From NCBI RefSeq assembly GCF_000577815.1, contig NZ_CBYM010000006.1:62001-126000 (forward strand): 64,000 nucleotides of DNA, given 5' to 3'. The DNA is from Clostridium saudiense (GTDB lineage Bacteria > Bacillota > Clostridia > Clostridiales > Clostridiaceae). Shown in pieces: positions 57,010 through 64,000 of the stretch. Both the position numbers and the translations under genes were made by a program. The notes beneath the pieces were generated by a model, which was not told the DNA's origin, did no database searches, and saw only the letters and a list, made by a program, of their open reading frames with translations. How positions within the stretch are numbered: position 1 is the first letter of the stretch; each line of letters begins with the position of its first letter.

Positions 57010-57025
57010 ATGCAATCGGTTGCAT
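57010..57025. promoter_or_regulatory. LacI-type operator, copy 1
   Basis: An identical 16-mer to the copy at 56812, centred 198 bases away, between the regulator's 3' end and the glucosidase promoter. Paired identical operators about 19 helical turns apart are compatible with repression by DNA looping. Confidence 0.85.
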
Positions 57026-57036
57026 AATTTATATAT

Positions 57037-58035
57037 TTACTTTAATGATTCTCTTTCTATTAAATTGGTTTCTATAACATGATAACCTTTATTTTCTCTA
57101 TTTTCTAACTTATCTATAATAAGCTTTGTTGCATATCTACCCAATTTTTCAGAGTTTATATCCACTGAAGCTAAAGGTGGATTCTTATATTGAGATAAAG
57201 GAATATTATTAAATCCAACAACAGATATATCTTTATATCCTAATTCTTCTATTGCTCGTTGTACTCCAAAACCTAATAAGTCATCTGTAGCAATAATAGC
57301 ATTAACTTTATTTTTTTCTAAAATTCTATGCGCTGCAATGTATCCTTCTTCTTCAGTAAAATTATTCATTTCAATTATTAACTCATTATCAATTTCTATA
57401 TTCCTGCTATACATAGCCTGTTTGTATCCATTTAATCTATCTTTCGAAACATTTATATCTGATTTAGCTCCAATAAATGCGATAGTTTTATTTCCTCTTT
57501 CAATCAGTTTTTGAGTTAAATTATATACAGCTGCAAAATTATCATTATCAACCCATAAAACACCATCTATTTGTTCTGGCCTACCTATAACAACAAAAGG
57601 GAATTGTTTTTTCTTTAAATAGTTAATTGTAATATCATTGTCTTTTACATTAAAAAGACATAAACCATCTATAAGATTACCTTCTGTTACTTTCTTTACC
57701 CATTCTTCTTCATCAGCCTTTTTATCTTTAAATGCATACATGATATAATAATCCTCTTTTTCTGCATACATACTAATTCCCTTCATTGCTTGGACAAAAA
57801 ATGGATTTTCAAACGAAACCTCTGCACCCCCTGGTAGTAGGACAGCTAATATTCTTGTTCTATTATTAGCTAAACCTCTTGCAACTATACTAGGCGTATA
57901 ATTTAATTTTTTTATAGCTTCATTTACCCTTTCCTTAGTTTCTTCACTTATTTTTCTGCTATTTGCCAAGACTCTAGAAACTGTAGACGTTGCCACTTGT
58001 GCTTCTCTTGCTACATCCTTTATTGTTACCTTCAT
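57037..58035 (-). CDS. LacI/GalR-family transcriptional repressor of the alpha-glucoside operon
   Basis: 332 residues. The helix-turn-helix is at the start: TIKDVAREAQVATSTVSRVLA. The hinge helix follows near residue 50-60 (SIVARGLANN), then a periplasmic-binding-protein-like sugar domain. It lies directly upstream of, and co-directional with, the glucosidase-PTS genes. The LacI-type operators between them make it their likely repressor. Confidence 0.9.
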   Translation of the reverse strand: MKVTIKDVAREAQVATSTVSRVLANSRKISEETKERVNEAIKKLNYTPSIVARGLANNRTRILAVLLPGGAEVSFENPFFVQAMKGISMYAEKEDYYIMYAFKDKKADEEEWVKKVTEGNLIDGLCLFNVKDNDITINYLKKKQFPFVVIGRPEQIDGVLWVDNDNFAAVYNLTQKLIERGNKTIAFIGAKSDINVSKDRLNGYKQAMYSRNIEIDNELIIEMNNFTEEEGYIAAHRILEKNKVNAIIATDDLLGFGVQRAIEELGYKDISVVGFNNIPLSQYKNPPLASVDINSEKLGRYATKLIIDKLENRENKGYHVIETNLIERESLK

Positions 58036-58093
58036 ACTTAATACCTCTCATTTATAATATTAAAATCATTATATTATAAATTTTTAGCAAAAT

Positions 58094-58155
58094 AAATAGT
58101 AGCACTTCTTAATATTTAATAGTTGTAAATTAAACATTTTATCATGCTACTATTT
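58094..58155 (-). terminator. Possible terminator after asrC
   Basis: AAATAGTAGCA (58094-58104) pairs with TGCTACTATTT (58145-58155) across a 40-base AT loop. The minus strand then reads TATTTTG after the stem. The long loop makes it a weak call. Confidence 0.4.
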
Positions 58156-58171
58156 TTATATATTTTTATAT

Positions 58172-59224
58172 TTAATTATCTTTAATAGGTCTAGTTGTAC
58201 TTATTGATTTATGCTTGCTTATAGCTTTGACGTTTATATTAGATCTATACTCTGTTTCTGCCCAATATATATTTTCTGCAACTAACGCTTCTTTATTAAG
58301 CTCAACACCATCTAAAATAATTTCTTTAAACTTATTATATCCAGCTCTATCTATTAAATGTCCACCATGTAAATATTCTGGTTTATAATCTAACGCCCAA
58401 GCTGAGAACTTTTGCCAATTCGCAAATATTCCAAGAACTGTTTCTTCACTTGCAAAGTTAACAAATGTTTTGCCCATTCTAGGATTTTGTTTACCAGTTC
58501 TACCACCTATAACTATTCTATAGAACTTTTTAGGACTACGAGTCCATGCACTTGTTGGACATGCTAATACACATTCAGCACAACCTACACAACAACATGG
58601 ATCTTTATCTACTAATCCATTTTCATTTAAACTTAATACTCTTGTTGCATGATGATCACATGCTTTTACACAAGCTCCACATCCAATACATCTTTCCTTA
58701 TGATATTCCATTCTAGCTTGACCAATTACCCCAAAATCTTGGAAGTGAGCCTTACCACAGTCATTAGGACAACCTGCAATTGATACCTTAATATGATAAT
58801 GTGATGGGAATATTAAGTTTTCTACCTTTGTTGCTAATTCCTTAGTATTTATATTTCCTTTTATGCAATGTGTATTCCCTATACATGCCATTATATTTCT
58901 AGCACCTATTGTAGGATATCCCTTATCATCTATAGGCATATTACAATTACATTCATCAACTTCTACTTCTTTAATATATTCTTTAATATATTCATTAACT
59001 GATTCTATATTTTCATATTTTATTCCTGGAATATTAAAAGTTTGTCTCATTCCCATGTGGAAAGTTCCATTCCCCCAAGTTAATGATATATGTTCTACAT
59101 CACTTAAGTATTTTGCATTTATTGTTCCCCCTGGAATGCGCATTTGTAACATAAATTCTCCAGGAACTTTTGATTGACGGAAACAATTTATTCTAGTCTT
59201 CTTTATATCTATATCGTGATTCAT
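58172..59224 (-). CDS. asrC: Anaerobic sulfite reductase subunit C
   Basis: The catalytic siroheme subunit that reduces sulfite to sulfide. 350 residues. Siroheme/Fe4S4 ligands lie in CIGNTHC and AGCPNDCGKAHF. Two ferredoxin-type clusters follow (CIGCGACVKAC and CVGCAECVLAC). A sulfite-reductase ferredoxin-like start (MRIPGGTINAKYL) supports the call. Last gene of asrA-B-C, 14 bases after asrB. Confidence 0.95.
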   Translation of the reverse strand: MNHDIDIKKTRINCFRQSKVPGEFMLQMRIPGGTINAKYLSDVEHISLTWGNGTFHMGMRQTFNIPGIKYENIESVNEYIKEYIKEVEVDECNCNMPIDDKGYPTIGARNIMACIGNTHCIKGNINTKELATKVENLIFPSHYHIKVSIAGCPNDCGKAHFQDFGVIGQARMEYHKERCIGCGACVKACDHHATRVLSLNENGLVDKDPCCCVGCAECVLACPTSAWTRSPKKFYRIVIGGRTGKQNPRMGKTFVNFASEETVLGIFANWQKFSAWALDYKPEYLHGGHLIDRAGYNKFKEIILDGVELNKEALVAENIYWAETEYRSNINVKAISKHKSISTTRPIKDN

Positions 59225-59237
59225 AATATAATTCCTC

Positions 59238-60029
59238 CTAATCTAATAAATCCTTTGCTTTAGTATAATTAAATACAGGACCTTCTAGACAAACATAAGT
59301 TTCATCTACTCTACAATGTCCACATTTTCCTACTGCGCAAGACATTTTTCTTTCAAAAGAAACATATATTTTCTCTTCTGGAACTCCCAATTTTACAAAT
59401 TCTAAAGATGTAAATTTCATCATCATTGGTGGTCCTACTATTATTACTTCATAATTATCTCCAAATTTTTCGAATGGTAGCTTAGCTAAATGTGTTGTAA
59501 CTAATCCATTTTCAAACCCTTCTTTTTCACCCTTATCTAATGTATATATAGCTTCAAATTTTTCTTTCCATAATGCTAATTCATCTTTAAAAAGAACTGA
59601 ATTTTCATCTTTAAAGCCACATATTAAATTAACACTTTTTGTATATGTTTCATCATTAAAAAACATATTTATCATACTTCTTACTGGAGCAACCCCTGTT
59701 CCTCCTGCTACTATAATTACATTTTTACCTTTTAATTTTTCAACTGGCCATCCCTTACCATAAGAACCTCTTAAAAATAATGTATCTCCTGGTTGTAAAG
59801 TAAAAATTTTATCTGTTACTTTTCCTACTGAACGAATAGTAAATTCTAAATATCCATCACCAAACCCACTAACTGATATCGGAGCTTCTCCAACTTTAGG
59901 AATTGATAATTGTAAAAACTGTCCATGTTCAACTTTAATATCAGTTTCAACTTTAAATGTATATTCTAAATTACTTTCTTTTCTTACATCAATAATTTTA
60001 TATGCTTTTGGTGTTAATATATTGCGCAT
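59238..60029 (-). CDS. asrB: Anaerobic sulfite reductase subunit B
   Basis: The flavin/NAD(H) electron-input subunit of the ferredoxin-NADP reductase type. 263 residues: FAD-binding barrel with LRGSYGKGWP, NAD-binding GGTGVAPVRS, and a C-terminal iron-sulfur motif CAVGKCGHC. Its ATG overlaps the asrA stop (TAATG), so the two are translationally coupled. Confidence 0.95.
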   Translation of the reverse strand: MRNILTPKAYKIIDVRKESNLEYTFKVETDIKVEHGQFLQLSIPKVGEAPISVSGFGDGYLEFTIRSVGKVTDKIFTLQPGDTLFLRGSYGKGWPVEKLKGKNVIIVAGGTGVAPVRSMINMFFNDETYTKSVNLICGFKDENSVLFKDELALWKEKFEAIYTLDKGEKEGFENGLVTTHLAKLPFEKFGDNYEVIIVGPPMMMKFTSLEFVKLGVPEEKIYVSFERKMSCAVGKCGHCRVDETYVCLEGPVFNYTKAKDLLD

Positions 60030-61066
60030 TAATTTTTACCTCCAACAATTTCTTTAACTGCCTTGTCTACTTTGTTTATAGTTGCTGTAATAGAAATATG
60101 TTCTGGACATCTATCTGTACATCTTCCACAACCTACGCACATGTGATTATCTCCAAATTGTTCTTTATAGTCATGTATTTTATGTAATATCTTATATCTC
60201 ATTTTATCGCTAGCATTAGTTCTAAATCTGTGTCCTCCTGCCATTTCATCAAACCCATCAATATGGCAAGATGCCTGTACTCTTTTTCTTTCTCCAACAT
60301 TAGCATTTTCATTGTAAATTATATCTCTAGTTGTATAGCAAGAACATGTTGGACAAGCTACAGTACAGCTTCCACATTGAATACATCTTTTATCATACTC
60401 TTTCCATACTGAATGTTCTTTTAATTTATTTAATACTTCCTTACTTTCTATTTCTGGAAGATTAACCTCTGCCATATTCTTCTCTATAAATTTAAGTTCA
60501 AATTCTTCTTTAGCACAATCTGTGAAATACTTATCAAACTCGTTATCATTAATGTTAAATAATGCTGAATTTTCATCAAATCTCACAGCTAAGCTATAAT
60601 CATCTGTTTTGTTACTTCCCATTGTTGTACAAAAACAAGTATCAAATCCTTCAACACACTCTATACAGACAAACTTAACCTTTTCTCTAATTCTTTTATA
60701 AAAGGCGTCTTCAAATCCACCATTTTCCAAGTAAATTTTATCTTGTCTTTTTTGTGCATTTATATCACAAGGTCTTGCAAATATTAATATCTTTTTATCA
60801 CCATATGGATTTTTACTTTCTCTAAATTCATCTTCAGTAAAAAAGTATAACGTTTGATTAATTGGTGTAATTAATTCTTTTGCTGGATATGTCGATTTTT
60901 CTTTATAAACAATTTCTTGAAAAGAATTAACTTCACCATACTTAATTATATCTGTATCTGAATATCTGCCTTGTTTTAAGAATCTTTTTGGTGCATATAT
61001 CATATACTCCCTTTTCAATTCTTCAAATAAATTATTTACTTCATTTGATAACAATTTATATCCCAT
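60029..61066 (-). CDS. asrA: Anaerobic sulfite reductase subunit A
   Basis: The iron-sulfur electron-transfer subunit. 345 residues with two ferredoxin-type motifs near the C terminus: CIQCGSCTVACPTC and CVGCGRCTDRCPEH. An N-terminal domain of about 200 residues includes FARPCDINAQKRQD. First gene of the asr operon, with GGAGG before the ATG. Confidence 0.94.
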   Translation of the reverse strand: MGYKLLSNEVNNLFEELKREYMIYAPKRFLKQGRYSDTDIIKYGEVNSFQEIVYKEKSTYPAKELITPINQTLYFFTEDEFRESKNPYGDKKILIFARPCDINAQKRQDKIYLENGGFEDAFYKRIREKVKFVCIECVEGFDTCFCTTMGSNKTDDYSLAVRFDENSALFNINDNEFDKYFTDCAKEEFELKFIEKNMAEVNLPEIESKEVLNKLKEHSVWKEYDKRCIQCGSCTVACPTCSCYTTRDIIYNENANVGERKRVQASCHIDGFDEMAGGHRFRTNASDKMRYKILHKIHDYKEQFGDNHMCVGCGRCTDRCPEHISITATINKVDKAVKEIVGGKN

Positions 61067-61488
61067 ATCTATTCCTCCAACTCTATATTTTAAGCTTTTA
61101 AAAATTTTTATCTACAACCTCACTATACTACTTTCGTTATTAAATTAACAATCGAACTTTATCATAATTACCATTTAAAACTTTTATAACAACTTTTTCT
61201 AATTGGCTCTTTAGAGAATTTATCTATATCATATCGATTTCAAATTAATTAATCAGTAGGACTATAAAAGGCTTGTTAATCGTATATACATAAACTGTGA
61301 AACTCTCAATTTGCATAGTATACTAAAAATTATATGCATATGATTTTTTTATGCATTTGCTTCTATTATTTTTACTCCACTCTAAAAACTTTCTAAAACC
61401 ACAAGTAAAAGTTATGGTATTATAAATACAAAAAAAAGATTATATTAAATAAATATTAATATAACCTTTTTTCTATCTTTTTTATATT
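61067..61488. other. Gene-free region between the ABC exporter and asr operon
   Basis: 420 bases. It holds the 5' region of asrA and the 3' end of the ABC operon. A pair of ATGCAT sites (61335-61357), around a T-rich spacer, forms an imperfect inverted repeat that could be a regulator site for asr. I could not settle on a single promoter. No ORF with a ribosome site and no riboswitch pattern was seen. Confidence 0.45.
61433..61472. terminator. Terminator after the ABC-2 exporter genes
   Basis: A stem of about 17 bp with one mismatch (AAAAAAGATTATATTAA with TTAATATAACCTTTTTT) and a 7-base loop, just past the stop at 61489. A long T-run follows on the minus strand. Confidence 0.8.
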
Positions 61489-62280
61489 TTAGCTTCCACT
61501 ACTTTCATATCTACTAATACCTAAAAGCCATATTCTATAAGCTACTAACAAACTAACAACACCTATAAAACAAGTCATCACGACCCCTAAAACAAAACTT
61601 CCTTTTCCTAATAAATATGCACTTGGAAAATATCCTGTAAATGCAAAAGGAATTATAAATGTTAATACACCTCTAATCCAACCTGGATAAATCGTTATTG
61701 GATATTTAACAAATGTACTTAATTGATAAACCATGAAAAGATAGCTTTGTGCAAATTTAACCCAAAATGCTATGGAAGCAACAGCAAGTTTTATGGCTGT
61801 ATAAATAAAACTTGCAAATATAATAATAATAACTAACGATATCATCTTTATAATAGTAACTTCAACGCCTAATTTAACCCATGAAAATATTAAAAGAATA
61901 CTACCTATAATTATCTCACCAAAGCCATCTGGTTGAAATTTTTCAACTATAACTTGAAATAATGGATTTAATGGTCTTACTAAATACTTATCAAATTTTC
62001 CTTCAACTATAGTTTGCCAACTAAATATCCAAAGCTGATCTGTAAAAACATGATCTATTCCTCTAGGAATTTGAGCAAAACCATATATAAATAATATTTC
62101 ATAAAAACTCCATCCCTTTAATGATGGTATATTATTAAATATTAACCCTATAAAAATAACTCCTATAGATTGTACAAACAAAAAACCTATAAGCCCTAAA
62201 ATAAAATCCGCTCTATACTCTATCAAGGTCTTGATATATTGTTGTAAGAACTTTATATATAATTTGCAGTACTTCTTCAT
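61489..62280 (-). CDS. ABC-2 type exporter permease (second)
   Basis: 263 residues, six hydrophobic segments (such as FILGLIGFLFVQSIGVIFIGLIF). It is of the DUF990-type ABC-2 permease group that pairs with a second permease and a drug-exporter-like ATPase. It lies 5 bases after the other permease. Substrate unknown. Confidence 0.83.
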   Translation of the reverse strand: MKKYCKLYIKFLQQYIKTLIEYRADFILGLIGFLFVQSIGVIFIGLIFNNIPSLKGWSFYEILFIYGFAQIPRGIDHVFTDQLWIFSWQTIVEGKFDKYLVRPLNPLFQVIVEKFQPDGFGEIIIGSILLIFSWVKLGVEVTIIKMISLVIIIIFASFIYTAIKLAVASIAFWVKFAQSYLFMVYQLSTFVKYPITIYPGWIRGVLTFIIPFAFTGYFPSAYLLGKGSFVLGVVMTCFIGVVSLLVAYRIWLLGISRYESSGS

Positions 62281-62285
62281 ATATC

Positions 62286-63104
62286 TTACCCCCCTAAAAT
62301 AGTTAAATTTTTAATCAAAGCTTTCCACATTATTTTAGAAATTATCATAAGTACTATTACCCAAAATATCTGTAATCCTAATGCTATTATAATATCTACT
62401 CCAGTAATCTTTCCTAAATAAATCATTGTTGGAGTATAAATAGATGAACTAAATGGTAATAAGTTAATTATTGCCTGAGCCCATTCTGGAAAAAACGCTA
62501 TTGGAATTAACATTCCAGACAACAAATTCACTATAGCCTGCATTATTTGTGACAACCCCCACATATTTGTTATTTTAAAAGCAACAAGGCCAAATATATA
62601 GCTAAAGTAAAAATTAATAAATATCCCTATAATAACACTAAAAAAATATAATAATATTCTTACAATACTTACATAACCAAAAAACTTATAATACAAAATT
62701 GTAGTTATAGAAAATGTAATTATAAAAATTACAATAAAATTATATAATATACTTCCTAACCCCTGAAACAACATTCTTTTTTCATAATTCAGTGGTCTAA
62801 CTAAATTTATTGCAATAGATCCATCCTTAACTTCTCTTGAAATATCATGACTGATATCAACACTTATCATAACAGAAGTAATAAATGATATAAAAATATA
62901 AATTATCATTTCATTAAATCCAAATCCATTTAGAATACTTTCATTACTACTTTCATAAATAGCTTTCCATAAATAATATGTTACAGCCAACATAAGCAAA
63001 TCACCAAACATAAAGAAAAGCACATTAGCTTTATAAGATATTAATCTTTGAAAAACATTTCTAGCAAATGGAATATAAGGCTTGTATCTATTTAATTTAA
63101 ACAT
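62286..63104 (-). CDS. ABC-2 type exporter permease (first)
   Basis: 272 residues, six membrane segments, with DISHDISREVKDGSIAINLVRPLNYEKRM in the cytoplasmic loop, which is typical of the DUF990-type group. It starts 3 bases after the ATP-binding subunit gene stop, so the three genes form one operon. Confidence 0.83.
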   Translation of the reverse strand: MFKLNRYKPYIPFARNVFQRLISYKANVLFFMFGDLLMLAVTYYLWKAIYESSNESILNGFGFNEMIIYIFISFITSVMISVDISHDISREVKDGSIAINLVRPLNYEKRMLFQGLGSILYNFIVIFIITFSITTILYYKFFGYVSIVRILLYFFSVIIGIFINFYFSYIFGLVAFKITNMWGLSQIMQAIVNLLSGMLIPIAFFPEWAQAIINLLPFSSSIYTPTMIYLGKITGVDIIIALGLQIFWVIVLMIISKIMWKALIKNLTILGG

Positions 63105-63107
63105 CGA

Positions 63108-64000
63108 TTACACCTCATTTTTATACATCTTCTTTACAATATCCTCTATACTTGTTTCTTTCACAGCAAAGTCTACCACTGTTATTTTTTTCATTACTCT
63201 ACTTATTATTTCTGAAGAAGATATCTTATTTATATTAAATGTAATAAATAGTTTATTTTCTTTAAAATCTATTTTAAAATCTTTATCTTTATATATATCA
63301 TCAAAGATATTTAAGCTTTCTAAAGAAATTTCCTCTTTTACTTGTATTTCTACAGTTGCTAAATACCCATACTCTTCTTTAACCCCTTTAATCTCACCAT
63401 CATATATCTTCTTCCCCTTATCAATAATAATAATTCTATTGCAAAGTTCCTCAATATCATCTAAATCATGAGTAGTTAATATGATAGTTGTTCCATATTT
63501 TGAATTAATTTCCTTTATAGCTTTACGAACATTTTCTTTTACAACTACATCTAATCCTATCGTTGGTTCATCAAGATATATTACCTGCGGATTATGTATT
63601 AGTGCAGCTGCTAAATCTGCCCTCATTCTCTGACCTAAAGATAAAGTTCTAACAGGACTTAAAAAGAACTCCCCTAATCCTAACACTTCCTTTAAGAATC
63701 TCATTCTCTCTTCAAAATCCGCATCACTTACATCATATATATCCTTTAATAATGAAAAGGTCTCTGATATAGGTAGATCCCACCATAACTGAGTCTTTTG
63801 ACCAAAAACAACCCCAATATTTTTTGCATTCTCTTCTCTATTTTCATAAGGCACTAAATTATTAACATAAACCCTTCCACTTGTAGGTGTTAAAATACCA
63901 GTCATCATTTTTATAGTCGTTGATTTTCCTGCTCCATTTGCTCCAATATATCCAACGATTTCTCCATCATTTATTTCAAAACTAATGTCATCCACAGCTT
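63108..64000 (-). CDS. ABC transporter ATP-binding protein (5' end outside window)
   Basis: About 297 visible residues; the N terminus lies beyond the window because the frame continues through the last base (..AVDDISFEIN). Walker A GANGAGKSTT, Q-loop and LWWDLPISETFSLL, signature LSLGQRMRADLA, Walker B VIYLDEPTIGLD and H-loop TTHDL are intact. It is of the DrrA/YadG-like exporter group and energises the two permeases downstream. Confidence 0.93.
   Translation of the reverse strand, partial: AVDDISFEINDGEIVGYIGANGAGKSTTIKMMTGILTPTSGRVYVNNLVPYENREENAKNIGVVFGQKTQLWWDLPISETFSLLKDIYDVSDADFEERMRFLKEVLGLGEFFLSPVRTLSLGQRMRADLAAALIHNPQVIYLDEPTIGLDVVVKENVRKAIKEINSKYGTTIILTTHDLDDIEELCNRIIIIDKGKKIYDGEIKGVKEEYGYLATVEIQVKEEISLESLNIFDDIYKDKDFKIDFKENKLFITFNINKISSSEIISRVMKKITVVDFAVKETSIEDIVKKMYKNEV

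Noticed and set aside
63082..63471. A 129-codon plus-strand frame opposite the ABC ATPase gene
   Set aside because: Antisense to an intact Walker A/B protein, no ribosome site, low-complexity Ser/Ile composition.

Overview
The window is very AT-rich with dense coding. It carries a V-type ATPase operon, an anaerobic sulfite reductase operon, Lon/LonB/ClpXP/trigger factor, an alpha/beta small acid-soluble spore protein, a clostridial-style agr locus and a SAM-I riboswitch. This points to an endospore-forming Clostridium sensu stricto chromosome. I cannot name the species from sequence alone. I see no phage genes, transposases, tRNA, rRNA or CRISPR arrays.

Layout. 1-4.5 kb: tail of an unknown gene, then an agr quorum-sensing locus with agrB and a Cys-less agrD on the plus strand, flanked by two GHKL sensor kinases and one LytTR response regulator on the minus strand. 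4.7-6.5 kb: luxS and metF under a SAM-I riboswitch that carries a long extra hairpin. 6.5-7.5 kb: a TagO/WecA-type glycosyl-phosphate transferase. 7.6-16.3 kb: a nine-gene V-ATPase operon whose rotor has the Na+-site residues of the Enterococcus enzyme. 16.4-23.3 kb: a B12/radical SAM protein, a methyltransferase-like protein, an anchored beta-propeller, a SpoVB-like flippase and a catalase. 23.5-26.8 kb: a large TPR/GGDEF signalling protein. 26.8-35.8 kb: housekeeping genes (MurJ-like flippase, pseudouridine synthase, M20 hydrolase, UvrD-type helicase, nicotinate phosphoribosyltransferase) and small unknowns. 35.9-38.8 kb: a PerR-like regulator, a candidate forespore sRNA (CsfG-like) and three low-complexity Asn- or Cys-rich proteins. 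39-47.3 kb: the proteostasis cluster tig-clpP-clpX-lonB-lon-engB. 47.7-52.5 kb: a Cys-rich miniprotein, a candidate three-hairpin sRNA, an M23 peptidase, a TcaA-like protein, an ECF S component and a SASP. 52.6-58 kb: an alpha-glucoside PTS operon with a LacI-type repressor and two identical operators. 58-61 kb: asrABC. 61.5-64 kb: an ABC-2 exporter, cut by the window end.

How the parts connect. Two cell-signalling systems (agr and luxS) sit side by side, with luxS tied to methionine status through the riboswitch. Oxidative stress is represented by catalase and a PerR-like regulator with a clear inverted repeat over its own promoter. Sporulation-linked content is spread through the window (SASP, LonB, SpoVB-like flippase, CsfG-like RNA, Cys-rich proteins). 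The most unusual items are the Ser-type AgrD with its Lys-rich tail, the double AgrC arrangement, and two structured non-coding RNA candidates with C-rich unpaired segments.
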